NCBI GenBank assembly: GCA_937899725.1
Contig: CALCCA010000052.1
Location: forward strand, 1 to 59,935
Direction: 5' to 3'
Source of the DNA: an uncultured Halomicronema sp.
GTDB taxonomy: Bacteria > Cyanobacteriota > Cyanobacteriia > Phormidesmidales > Phormidesmidaceae
DNA: 59,935 bases
A program made the position numbers and the translations under genes. Below are positions 1-14,400 of the stretch, in pieces; the stretch's first letter is position 1; each line of letters starts with the position of its first letter. The notes below the pieces were generated by a model that was given only the letters and a program-made list of their open reading frames with translations, did no database searches and had not been told where the DNA came from.

Positions 1-3000
1 ATGGGGGGTTGGTGCAGCCTGTTCCCTGTTCCCTATTCTCTGTACCCTGTTTTTCAGTCCTTTCTGCCTTCACGACATAGGCCACGAGCGATCGCGCGCC
101 CGCTTCTCCTGGGGCGATGACGACAGCTTCCCTAACGGTGGGGTGCTCGGTCAGAACGGCTTCGATTTCGCCCGTCTCAATGCGGAAGCCCCGAATCTTG
201 ACCTGGTGATCAAAACGGCCCAAAAATTCGAGAATGCCGTCCGGTCGGTAGCGGACGCGATCACCGGTTTTGTAAAGAGTGGGAGAGTAAGAGGGTGGAT
301 GGGTGGATGGGTTTTGGTCTGGTTCTTGGTTCTTAGTTCTGGGGTCTTGGTATTGAGTTCTGGGTTCTTCCTGTTCCCTAGTTCCCTGTTCCCTATTCCC
401 TATTTCCTGGAGAAATGGATTCGTCACAAACCGTTCTGCCGTCAGTTTGGGGCGATGTAAATACCCTCGGGCGATACCTGCACCGCTGAGATACAGTTCG
501 CCGGGGATGCCGATGGGGACGGGATTGCCGTGGCGATCGCAGACGTACGCCTGAGTGTTGGCAATGGGGCGACCGATGGGGACGCGGGGAGCGTTGGCCA
601 CCAGGTGAGTGACGTCGGCCCCGGTGGAATAGGTGGTGTCTTCGGAGGGGCCGTAGAGGTTGTAAACGTGCTGAATGTGGGGCAGCTGTTGTAGTTGGTG
701 AACTAGAGCGGGGGGCAGGGCTTCTCCGGCCAGGTTGACGGTTTGCACCGACGAGGGCAGGCCACCCAGGTTGAGTAATTCGGTTAGCACGCTGGGGACG
801 GTGTTCACCAAGGTCACCGCCTCGGCAGCAGGCAGTTTGGGGAGGGTCAGAGCGTTCTCCGCCAGGATCACGCAGCCGCCCCAACTCAGCGGCACAAACA
901 GCTCAAAGACGGACAGGTCAAAACAGATGGAGGTGGAAGCCAGTACCCCGGCCAGTTCCGCATTACTAAACTGCGCTTTCGCCCAGTGCAGCATGGCGAC
1001 GGTATGGCGGTGCTCAATGGCTACCCCTTTAGGCCGTCCGGTGGAACCCGACGTATAAATCACGTAGGCCAGGCTGTCGGGCGTCGGGCAAGGAAGATCT
1101 ACTCGGCTGGATTCGGGGGCCTCGGCAGCGGCGGGATGCACCACGGTCAAGTCACGATCACCCTGGTCAAAGGGCAACTCGCTGTCGGTCAGCAGCACCA
1201 AGATGTTCGCATCGGCCACAATAAAGGCGAGCCGCTCAGCGGGATAAGCCGGGTCGAGGGGCACATAGGCTCCGCCCGCTTTGAGCACTGCCAGCAGGCT
1301 CACCACCATTCCGACGGAGCGGTTGAGGCAAACTCCCACCGGGATTTCGGGGCCGACATCAAGGGTGATCAGGTGAGCAGCAAGTTGGTTCGCGCGATCG
1401 TTCAGCTCGCCATAGGTGAGGCACTGCTCCGCCCAAATCAGGGCAGTGGCGGTTGGGGTGCGCTCGGCTTGGGCTTCAAACAGGTGATGAATGCAGCGGT
1501 CATTGGGAATCGGGCTTTGGGTCTGGTTCCAGCCAATCAGGAGGGTGTGGCGCTCTGCTTCTGACATCAACGGCAGCTGTGACAACCGTTGGGCCGGATC
1601 AGCCACAATGCCGGTCAGCAAAACTTGAAAATGTTCGACTAGGCGAGCGACGGTGCTGGCATCGAATAAGTCGGTGCTGTACTCTACCTGCCCGGAAATC
1701 CCGGTCTCCGTATCCTGCAGGTTGAGGCGCAGTTCATATTTAGTACTCTTTTCTGGGAGAGGATAGCGTTCCAGGGTGAGGCCAGTCAGTTCTAAGGGCC
1801 GCACCCGCGCCTGCTGCAAATCCAGCTTCACCTGAAACAGGGGCATCATTTGGCTCAAATGGCGATCGGGGTTGAGCACTTCCACTAGTTTTTCGAACGG
1901 CACGTCCTGATGGGCCAATGCCCCCAGCACCGTCTCCCGCACCTGCCCCAGCAGATCACAAAATCGCGGATTCCCGGAGAGATCGCTGCGGAGCACCAGG
2001 GTATTCACCAGCAGCCCGATTAGCCCTTCCGTTTCGCGGCGATCGCGGTTAGCCACATCACTGCCCACCACGATGTCGTCTTGGTCGCTGTAACGATGCA
2101 GCATGACTTTAAATGCCGTCAGCAACAGGGTAAACAGCGTTGTGTTTGATTGAGAACTCAGGGTTTTAAGGGCGGCTGATAGCTCCGCCGATAGCGCGAT
2201 CGGATATTGTGCGCCCTGGTAAGTCGGTACCGCTGGCTGAGGGCGATCAGTGGGCAACTCCAGCACGGGCAGTACGCCGCCCAACTGCGCTTGCCAATAG
2301 GCCAGCTGCGTTTCCAGGCGTTCCCCTTGGAGCTGCTGTTGCTGCCAGAAGGCCCAATCGCCATACTGAATCGGCAACGGTGGCAGGGGTGAGGCGTGCC
2401 CTTGCCGAAAGGCATCGTACAGCACCGTCATTTCCCGCAGGAAGACCATCACCGACCAGCGATCGGAAATGATGTGGTGGGTAGTCAGCACCAGTAAATG
2501 TTCTTGTTCATCGAGTTGCAGCAGGGCGAGGCGTAACAGGGGCTGGGTGAGGTCAAAGGGCTGCTCGGTCAGCGCGGTAATCCAGTCCTGGGCCATGTTT
2601 TCGGGATGGGTGGAGGCAACAGCATCCTCTGGATCGGAGTGGCTTGATGCTGGCCTCCCAAATCCCCCAATGCTGGGGGACTTTGCACCTCCGACTCCTC
2701 CAGTATTGGGGGCTGGGGGGCTACCAAGGGTTCCTGGTTTAAGAAGTGTCTGGGGATCCTGAATTTTTCCGTTGGGATTAGGATTAGCGCTTGAGAGACA
2801 TGGTTGGGACTCGTCAGATTTCACAGACGCCTGTTCCAACCCACCGTTTTGGAGCTGACGCAGGTCAATCACCGGTAGCTCGATGGGCTGGAACGGCGAC
2901 ACCACCTGAATGGGTTGATTGTCGGCAGTGGTCTCGAAGTGGGTGCGGAGGGTTTCGTGCCGATCGATCAGGGCATTCAAGGTTTGCTCCAGCACGGAGA

Positions 3001-3241
3001 CGTTTAAATCGCCCTGGAGCCGTAGCACGCTCGCAACGTTGTAAGCAGTGTTGTCGGGCTCCAACTGCTGCACAAACCACAGGCGCTGCTGGGCAAAGGA
3101 TAACGGTGCCTGCTCCGAGTTGGCGCGGGGCGTGATGCTAGTAACTTGTGGCGATCGCAGTCCCCGTTCAGCTAGCTTTTGCTCAAATAACGCTCGCTGC
3201 TCTGGGGACAGGGTGGAGAGCTTGTGAAACAAGTTGGTCAT
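1..3241 (-). CDS. NRPS module C-A(Ala)..., 3' end outside window
   Basis: This is the last assembly-line gene in view; it starts with ATG at 3241, overlaps the preceding PKS stop by ATGA, and is still open at base 1. Residues 1-30 form a helical N-terminus of the type LSPEQRALFEQKL, as seen where an NRPS accepts from a PKS. A condensation domain follows (about 40-480) with the active-site motif HHIISDRWS near residue 255, where Arg replaces the usual Gly of HHxxxDG. The adenylation domain has YTSGSTG near residue 732. Its pocket, aligned by eye to GrsA, reads D-L-F-N-N-A-L-T-Y (+Lys), the code used for Ala in cyanobacterial NRPSs. Two unusual insertions are present: about 60 residues with palindromic repeats in the C domain (2630-2830) and a heptamer-repeat linker between A6 and A7 (290-410). 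The T domain and anything later are beyond the edge. NRPS identity is certain; Ala specificity is likely. Confidence 0.93.
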   Translation of the reverse strand, partial: MTNLFHKLSTLSPEQRALFEQKLAERGLRSPQVTSITPRANSEQAPLSFAQQRLWFVQQLEPDNTAYNVASVLRLQGDLNVSVLEQTLNALIDRHETLRTHFETTADNQPIQVVSPFQPIELPVIDLRQLQNGGLEQASVKSDESQPCLSSANPNPNGKIQDPQTLLKPGTLGSPPAPNTGGVGGAKSPSIGGFGRPASSHSDPEDAVASTHPENMAQDWITALTEQPFDLTQPLLRLALLQLDEQEHLLVLTTHHIISDRWSVMVFLREMTVLYDAFRQGHASPLPPLPIQYGDWAFWQQQQLQGERLETQLAYWQAQLGGVLPVLELPTDRPQPAVPTYQGAQYPIALSAELSAALKTLSSQSNTTLFTLLLTAFKVMLHRYSDQDDIVVGSDVANRDRRETEGLIGLLVNTLVLRSDLSGNPRFCDLLGQVRETVLGALAHQDVPFEKLVEVLNPDRHLSQMMPLFQVKLDLQQARVRPLELTGLTLERYPLPEKSTKYELRLNLQDTETGISGQVEYSTDLFDASTVARLVEHFQVLLTGIVADPAQRLSQLPLMSEAERHTLLIGWNQTQSPIPNDRCIHHLFEAQAERTPTATALIWAEQCLTYGELNDRANQLAAHLITLDVGPEIPVGVCLNRSVGMVVSLLAVLKAGGAYVPLDPAYPAERLAFIVADANILVLLTDSELPFDQGDRDLTVVHPAAAEAPESSRVDLPCPTPDSLAYVIYTSGSTGRPKGVAIEHRHTVAMLHWAKAQFSNAELAGVLASTSICFDLSVFELFVPLSWGGCVILAENALTLPKLPAAEAVTLVNTVPSVLTELLNLGGLPSSVQTVNLAGEALPPALVHQLQQLPHIQHVYNLYGPSEDTTYSTGADVTHLVANAPRVPIGRPIANTQAYVCDRHGNPVPIGIPGELYLSGAGIARGYLHRPKLTAERFVTNPFLQEIGNREQGTREQEEPRTQYQDPRTKNQEPDQNPSTHPPSYSPTLYKTGDRVRYRPDGILEFLGRFDHQVKIRGFRIETGEIEAVLTEHPTVREAVVIAPGEAGARSLVAYVVKAERTEKQGTENREQGTGCTNPP
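18..50. repeat. Heptamer array, A8-A9 linker of the partial NRPS
   Basis: GGGAACA/GGGAATA-type heptamers on the coding strand, read in frame as an ENREQGTG-type peptide. It lies after the VAYVV segment of the A domain. Confidence 0.85.
370..409. repeat. Heptamer array, A6-A7 linker of the partial NRPS
   Basis: About five GGGAAYA heptamers between ERFVTNPF and YKTGDRVR. It is followed by other low-complexity sequence, including GGATGGGT units at about 290-312. Confidence 0.85.
2657..2722. repeat. Palindromic GGGGG repeats inside a C domain
   Basis: Two degenerate copies of a CCCCCA-4nt-TGGGGG dyad (2657-2683 and 2700-2722) lie in the coding sequence of the partial NRPS. They are part of an in-frame insert of about 200 bp in the condensation domain, between the residues preceding the HHxxxD motif. 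Confidence 0.75.
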
Positions 3242-6200
3242 GGTGTCTGCCCTCCGGTCTGTGATGCTAACTGCTGCTGAATCTCGTCTGGTGAGAGGGT
3301 TTGAATTTCCGCCAGGAGGGTGGCCATTTCATCCAGCTCTTCGCGTTCTGGCAGATGTTCCCCAATCACGCCGGCAATGCCTGCCACGGTGGGTGCTTCG
3401 AATAGGAGGTTACGCATCTCCAGCGTCACCGGGAAAGCCTCCCGCAGGCGGGCAATCGCCTGAATCGCCAGCAGCGAGTGCCCCCCCAAATCGAAGAAGC
3501 TGTCATGAATGCCGATCGACTCAACCCCCAACAGGTCTTGCCAAATGGCGGCGATGGTTTGCTCAACTGAACTGCGCGGTGGGGCATAGGGGGTCGCCAG
3601 TGATGGTCGCGGGTGGGCCGTTGCCGGAGAAGCCTCACTCACGGGGGACGATTGAGGGGCCGGATGAATCCACTGGTCAATACGGGCAGCCAGATCCCCT
3701 TTAGAAACTACGAGCTGTCCGGGAGGCGCTGTCGTCAGCAGACGTTCAGTCACGGCCCAGACTTCAGAGGGGGTCAGAGCAAAGTCGGCAAGCGCGCTGC
3801 CCACGCCAGTCGGTTTGGGGGCCTCTGCGGCTAAGCAAGCATCCCAGTTGACGCTGAACCAGGGCCGCTCTCCCCGCTGATTTTGTTGGTGAATGAATGC
3901 ATCCATAGCGCTGTTGGCGGCGGCATAGGCAGCGAGCCCCACCCCACCCAGCACTGCCGATAAGGAAGACTGCACCATACAGAAATCCAGGGTTTGGCCT
4001 GCAAGCACATCGGACAGTTGTAACAGCCCCTGTAGCTTGTGGCGGAAATTGTATTTCCAGTGAGTCGGTTGCATGAGTGCCAAGGGGGCGGCTGACTGCT
4101 CGTTGGTGGTCGGGGTGGAATAGAACACGCCATGAATTGGCCCCAGTTCTGCCTCTGCCTGTTGCATCGCCGCTTTCAGTTGGGCGGCATCTGTGATATC
4201 CAGACTGAGTACCTGCCCCTCGCCCCCCGCCGGGAGCTGGGGTCGTGCTGTCCCCAAATCACCAATCAACAGCAGTTTGGCCTGCCAGTGCTCCGCTAAT
4301 CCTTCCGCCCAAACTTGACCCAGCCCCTGCTCCAGATCGCCCAAAATCAGGTAAGTGCCGCCCTGCCGCAGTCGTCTGACAGATGGCTGGGCGCTCGGGG
4401 GCAGCGATCGCGGCTGATAGGTTTGCTGCCAGCGATGGCGACCCCGACAGGCCACCGTCAAGGTGTCAGCCGGGGCAATCAGGGTTTGCCAGAGTGGGTC
4501 TAGGTCGTTATGGGTGATTGGTTGTTGGTTATAGGTTTGCTGTAGGTCTATCAAACGACAGCCTAGATGGGGATATTCTTGGTTGATGACGGGGGCAATG
4601 CCCGCGATCGCGGCCTGCATCGGCTGCAGAGCTTCTGTACCGACCACGTCGTACAGACCGGATGTGACCATGGTCAGTTGACAAGGATTCTGGGGCGACT
4701 GGGCTGTGAGGGCATTAATCAACCCGGTTAAGGTCACGACCGACTCAAAGGCTGCCTGGGGATTTTCAGTGGCTTCCAGGCTCCACAGGTAAACGATTTG
4801 CGTAGGCTGTAGCTCTCGTAGGTGCAGATCTTCCAACAGCAGAGCATAATCTTGGGCCTGTTCAGGGTTAAGGGCAAATTGCCGATAGCCGGTTTGGCCA
4901 AAGGCATCACCAACGCCCACCATAATCACGTCTTGTCCGGCCTGCTCTAGCCGCTGGATCAGTTGGGTGCCCAGGCCATGACTATCAGTCAACAGCAGCC
5001 AACAGTGACGATCCTCCAGCACCGATGGGGATGACGATGGCAAGCACCGCTGCCAGGTGGGTTGGTAAAACCAATCGGCCAGATCGGCCTTCAGCCCCAC
5101 CTGACTGGTTTTGGGAGACTGGGCCAACGGCAGGCCGTCTGGCTCAACCCAGTATCGCTGCGGCTCAAAGGGATAAGTCGGCAATGGCACTCGCCGCCGG
5201 GGATTCTGATGCAGCTGTGGCCAATTTACCCTGATGCCCTGCCCCCAGAGCTGACCCAACGTTTCTAGCAGATGAGCCGGTGCCGATTGAGGAGACTTAG
5301 GATGAGGCAAAGACGACAGAATCACTGAGGTGGGTGTCTGCATCTTGCCAACGTTAATGCTAGTCGAAGTTGGCCCCCCTAGCCCCCCAATGTTGGGGGG
5401 GATATCTGATTGAAGTCCCCCAGCATTGGGGGATTTAGGGGGCAATGCCACCGCATCGGCTCGCTTAGCCAGGGTGCTCAGAGTCGTCCCTGGCCCCACC
5501 TCCAGCAGCATCGCACTCATCTCACGCCGCACTGTCTCCAGACCCGCTGCAAACTGTACCGGCTGCCGCGCCTGCTGCACCCAATAATCCGGGTTGGTCG
5601 CGGCCTCCGACGTGATCCAGGTACCGGTGACATTAGAGATAAACGGGATTTGGGGCGGCTGCAACGCTACCTGCTGCACCGCTAGACGATACGGCTCCAG
5701 CATGGGCTCCATCAGCGGCGAATGAAACCCGTGAGAGGTTTGTAGCCGTTGACAAGGGATATTTTTGGCGTCTAAAAGCGACTGCAAAGCAGCGATCGCC
5801 CTTTCAGACCCCGACACTGCAAACAGCTCTGGACCGTTTACCGCCGCAATAACGATATCTTCGGATAGCAGCGGTTGCAATTCCGTCTCAGGGAGAGCCA
5901 CGGACACCATCGCCCCGGTGGGACACTGCTGCATCAGTCGGCCACGCAATACCACTAGCTGAAGCCCCTCCTCCAGCGAAAACACGCCAGCAAGACAGGC
6001 CGCTACGTATTCTCCCAAGCTATGACTCATGAACGCTTCAGGACGAAGTCCCCAAGAGAGCCAGAGTTGGGCCAGGGCGTATTCGACGGCGAAGAGGGCA
6101 GGTTGAGCATAGGCCGTTTGGTGGAGAAGTAGTTCGTTCTTGGCTATTCGTTCTTGGCTATTCGTTCTTGGGTCTGCCTCCCTATTTCCTGTTCCCTGTT

Positions 6201-8035
6201 CCCCAGTCCCTTCTGCCTTCTTCCCATAGAGCACTGCCAATAGGTCAATCCCTTCTGCTGCCAGGATGGCCGTGCACTGATCTAAGGTGGCGCGAAAGAC
6301 GGGCGCTTGGTCATAAAGCTGCTGGGCCATGCCGGGATGTTGGCTGCCCTGGCCAGGAAACATAAAGACGACGGGTGGAGTACTTTCGGGTGCAGTGTGG
6401 GTAAAGTAGTTGCCTGTTTGAAGCTGAGCGATCGCATCCAACCGCGATTGGCACACCAACACGCGACGATGATTGAATGGTCGCCGCCCTACCTGCAATG
6501 TGTAAGCAATATCCGCTAAATCTGGTTGCGGCTGTCGCTCTAAGTAAGCTGTCAGATTAGCCGTAGCGGCCTCCAAAGCCGCCTCTGACTTCGCCGAAAG
6601 CAACAGCAGTTGGGCAGGCAAATCGATGTCTGTTTCTAGCCGTTGGTCATGGGTTATGGGTGGTTGGCTATTCGTGGCTAGTTCTTCTCTGTTCCCTGTT
6701 CCCTGCTCCCTGTTCCCTTTCCCCTCCGGCCCTTCCTCCAGCACCACATGCACATTCGTGCCGCCAATGCCAAAGGAGCTGACTCCGGCACGGCGCGGCT
6801 GAGGGCTACTAGGCCAGTCGGTTAGCACGGTATTGACGTAGAAGGGACTGCGCTCAAAGTCGATCTGCGGATTGGGCTGTTGGAAGTGCAGGCTGGGTGG
6901 AATTTGCTGGTGCTTCAGGGCGAGGACGGTTTTGATCAGGCTGGCGATACCGGCGGCGGCATCCAGGTGGCCAATATTGGTCTTCACTGAGCCGATCGCA
7001 CAAAAGCCTGGCTGCTCGGTCTCTTGCCGAAACGCCTGAGTAAGAGCAGCAATTTCGATGGGGTCGCCCAAAGCGGTGCCCGTACCGTGCGCTTCGATGT
7101 AAGTGATGGAGTCGGGGGCCACTTCCGCCATGAGTTGGGCAGAGCGAATTACCGCAGCCTGACTATCGATTCGGGGGGCGGTGTAGCTGACTTTCATAGC
7201 TCCGTCATTGTTAACGGCTGAGCCTTTGATCACCGCATCAATAGTGTCACCATCCTTGAGGGCATCTTCCAGACGCTTGAGCACCACGATGCCAACGCCG
7301 TTGCCGCCCACTGTGCCTTGGGCCTGAGCATCAAAGGCGCGACAGTGACCATCAGGGGAATAAATGCCGCCTGCTTGGTAGCGGTAGCCCTGCTGTTTTG
7401 ACACGGCTACGCCCCCTGCTAGCGCGATGTCGCACTCGCCACTGAGTAAGCTTTGGCAGGCCGTATGTACCGCTACCAATGATGAAGAGCAGGCTGTTTG
7501 AATGTCGAGGCTGGGGCCTTGCAGATTGAGCTTATAAGAAACTCGCGTGGTGAGAAAGTCTTTGTCGCTAGCCAAAAATAGCTCGTAGGGGCTGATCGCC
7601 TCACGGATACGGGCATTGGCGTAGAGGTTAAACAGATAACCATTCATGCCAGCTCCGCCATAAACGCCAACGCTGCCGTCATAAGATTCGGTGTCGTATC
7701 CCGCCGTTTCCAAGGCTTCCCAAGCACATTGCAGAAACAGACGCTGCTGGGGATCGAGTAATTCAGCTTCACGGGGACTGTAGCCAAAGAAGGCGGCGTC
7801 AAACTGATCTACTCCCGCCAAAACCCCCCCCGCATTGACATACTGCGGATCGTTGAGCAGACTTTCATCCACGCCTTGTTGGCGAAGAGTCTGGGCATCA
7901 AGGTGAGCGATCGCCTCTCTCCCCTCCCGCAGCAGTTCCCAAAACTCATCTACTGAGGCCGCGCCCGGAAACCGCCCCGCCATGCCAATAATGGCAATCT
8001 CTAATCCTGTGGTGTGGTTTGACATGACCGTTTCC

Positions 8036-8043
<8 letters not shown>
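3238..8043 (-). CDS. Type I PKS module KS-AT-KR-ACP
   Basis: A 1601-residue PKS extends the glycyl chain made by the preceding NRPS with malonate. The KS (about 15-430) has TACSSS near residue 185 and EAHGTGT. The AT has GHSLGEY near 673 and HGFH, consistent with malonyl-CoA. A ketoreductase region (about 1040-1400) shows GDLEQGLG near 1233 instead of the canonical GGLGGLG, and the usual HAAG segment reads FYSTPTT; the Ser of QSSLS and Tyr/Asn of AAYAAAN remain. The ACP has GGHSLLA near 1523. The C-terminal tail ends with an acidic helix (LLAEIQTLSPDEIQQQL) resembling that of the other KS-AT-KR-ACP protein, both preceding an NRPS. Together with the Gly NRPS it should give 4-amino-3-hydroxybutyrate, or the 3-oxo form if the KR is dead. 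Two start codons each carry a Shine-Dalgarno (8043, 8025). A palindromic-repeat insert lies at 5373-5442 in the AT-to-KR linker. Confidence 0.95.
5373..5442. repeat. Pair of palindromic GGGGG repeats in the AT-KR linker of a PKS
   Basis: Two copies (5373-5401 and 5414-5442) of the same dyad family (CCCCCA-GCAT-TGGGGG with flanking TTTAGGGGG) are translated in frame as a Pro/Gly-rich linker just after the AT domain. Confidence 0.75.
6181..6220. repeat. Heptamer array in the AT domain (KS-AT-KR-ACP protein)
   Basis: Heptamers encode GTGEQGTGNRE between the VLYGK segment and the TAYAQPALFAVEY segment of the AT, near residues 605-620. Confidence 0.8.
6684..6720. repeat. Heptamer array in the KS-AT linker
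   Basis: Heptamers encode GKGNREQGTGNREE just after VVLEEGPE at the end of the KS domain. Confidence 0.8.
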
Positions 8044-11430
<3,387 letters not shown>

Positions 11431-11431
<1 letters not shown>

Positions 11432-14400
11432 TAGCTACCCCCTCCTTGAAATGTCACGCCGCCCAATACGGCTTCTAGCGTGGCCTGATCGAGCTCTACC
11501 AGACTGAAATCTGCGGGGCTGTACGCCGGAGCGATCGCCGATTGGCTGCCCTCAATCAACTGTTGCAACACCTGCATGTATTGATGCGCTAGGGCTTCCA
11601 GCGTGGCTCGGTGGTGATGATGGCGGCTGTAGGTCCAGGCCATTTGGAGCTGCTCTTGCCGAATCGAGCCGTTGATATCGATCAGGTGCGATCGCTGCTG
11701 TTGCCCATCACGGGTAGCCACCGGCGTCTCCAACAAACGAAATCCTTTGGCCTCAGCCAGCAACCCATCAAACTGACCGAGATAGTTAAAGCTGATCTGG
11801 GGTGATCGAGCCAGCTCTGCTCGACCTACACCGTAGCGCAGCAGGCCGTAACTCAAGCCCCCATGGGGTACCTGCCGCAGTTGAACCTTGATGGCCTGCA
11901 GTTGTTCATCAGGAGTGGCGGCAGTGAGCTGTAGCGCCACCGGATACAGACAGGTGAACCAGCCCACCGTACGGCTCAGATTGAACTCACGACCCAACTC
12001 TTCAGGATGTCTGCCATGGTTTTCCAGAGTGAGCAGGTGGGAAGTGTGCCCCGTCCAGTCGGTCAACACCTGCATCAAGGCCGTCAGCAACACATCAGTG
12101 ATCTCAGTTCGATATGTCAACGGCACCGTTTGCAGCAGCGCCTGGGTAGACTGCCGCGACAGGGACACAGTCACCGTGTCTGCCGCCGCGACGGTATTGT
12201 CCCCAGCGTTGTGATCTAGCGGTAACGGCGTTGCAGTCGGCAGGGTTTGCCAATAAGGCAGCGTTGCTTCTGCCTGCTGGGTTGCTGCTTGCAGCCCGAT
12301 AGCCCACTGTTGAAATGATTGGGTTTTGGCAGGAAGTTGGGCGTTCAGACCGTGGATTCCCTGGCGATAGGCCGACAGCAGATCTTCTAACAAAATTCTC
12401 CAAGAGAGACCATCCACCACCAGATGGTGCAGCACAATCAGCAGGCGACTGGGACGCTCAGCGCCCAGATCAAACCCACCGACTCGCATCAGGGGACCAT
12501 TTTGGAGATGAAGGCTAGCCTGTAGTGCCTGCGCCTGCGTCGCCATTTCCCGCACTTGATCGCCCTCTGCCAGGGAGGACAGGTCGTACCAAGTGATCGG
12601 CTCAACCCGTGAGGCCTCGGCATACCCCTGCTGCCAGCCTGTCGCCGTGCGCTCAAACCGCAGCCGTAGGGCATCGTGATGACCGGCCACCTGCTGAATG
12701 GCTTGATCTAAAGAACGGCGATCGCTCCCCAGCGGCAGTTCTAGATGAATCGCCTGATTAAAGTAATGGGGATGCTCCAAATTCTGCTCAAAGAACCACT
12801 GCTGAATTGGCGTCAGCGGCACTGCTCCAGTCGCCGCCATCGGTGCTGTCGCGATCGCCGCTGTCGGTTCAGCCACTGTGGCCAACTCCGCAATGGTTTG
12901 ATGCTGAAAAATCTGTCGGGGCGACAGCGATAGGCCTGCCTGCGCCGCCCGGCTCACCATCTGTAGCGCCAGGATCGAATCGCCCCCTAGTTCGAAGAAG
13001 TTATCCTGCACGCCCACAGCCTCTAACCGCAGCACCGCCGCCCAAATTGCTACTAGCGTCTGCTCCACTGGCGTCTGCGGTAATTCGCCAGTCGTTTCGC
13101 TTTCCCACGTCGGGTCAGGCAAAGACTGGCGATCGACCTTGCCATTGCTCGTTAGCGGCAGCAACGCTAGCTCGACAAAGGCCGCCGGGAGCATGTAAGC
13201 GGGGAGTTGGTCGGCGAGGAATTGGCGGAGGGTAGCGGAGAGTGGCTGGGGGGATGGGGAGTGGGGGAGTGGGGGGGATGAGTTTTGAGTGTTGAGTGTT
13301 GAGGTTTGAATGGTGTCGAACTGAGAACTCAACACTGAGCATTCAACACTCTCTGCTTCTGCCTGTTCCCTGTTTCCTAGTCCCTGTTCCCTAATCTCTA
13401 CCACATACGCCACCAACTGTTGACGGCCAGTGTCGTCCTGCCAAGGCCTGACGATCGCTTGCTCAACATCAGGATGGCTCAGCAACGCTGCTTCGATTTC
13501 GCCCAGCTCGATCCGGAAGCCGCGAATTTTCACTTGATTGTCCAGACGACCTAGGAATTCGATCACGCCGTCGGGGCAGGTGCGGACGCGATCGCCAGTC
13601 TTGTAAAGAAGTTGTTCTGCTTTGCACGGGCCAAGCCCTACGTTTTTCGTTCTTTGTTCTTCGTTTCCTATTCCCTGTTCCCTATTCCCTTCTGCCTTGC
13701 CATAAAACGGATTTGGCACGAACCGCTCGGCGGTCAAATCGGGTCGATGCAAATAGCCGCGCGCTAGGCCATCGCCGCCCAGATACAGCTCTCCGGGCAC
13801 GCCAATCGGGACGGGCTGGAGGGTGTCATCCAGCACGTAGACCCGGGTATTGGCGATGGGGCGACCAATGGGAGGAGAGTCTGCTGACGTGGTGTGGTTC
13901 AGACTATCGGCAGTGAGGGTGTGGCAGCAGCTGAAGGTCGTGTTTTCTGTCGGGCCGTAGCCGTTGATTAAACGGGTATGCGGCAGTTGGGAAAGCGCTT
14001 TGCGGACGTGGGCACCCGAGAGCACATCGCCCCCGGCCAACAGTTGGCGCACAGGTCTTAGAGCATCAATTTGCTCGTCTACCATCAGGTGAAACAATCC
14101 GGCAGTGAGCCACAGAGTCGTGACCTGGTGCTGGGCGATCGCCTCAGCCAACTCGTCTAAAGTCGGGACGGGCGTCGGCATCAGCACCAATTGGCCGCCA
14201 TTGAGCAAGGCTCCCCAAATCTCAAAGGTGGAGGCATCGAAGGACAGGGAAGCTGCCTGGAGGAAAACCTCGCTAGGACCAAACTCAACATAATCAGTGT
14301 CTTTGACCAATCGCACGACCCCGCGATGGGGCGTACACACGCCCTTGGGCTGCCCCGTAGACCCGGAGGTATAGAGCACGTAGGCCAGGTTTTCTGCCGT

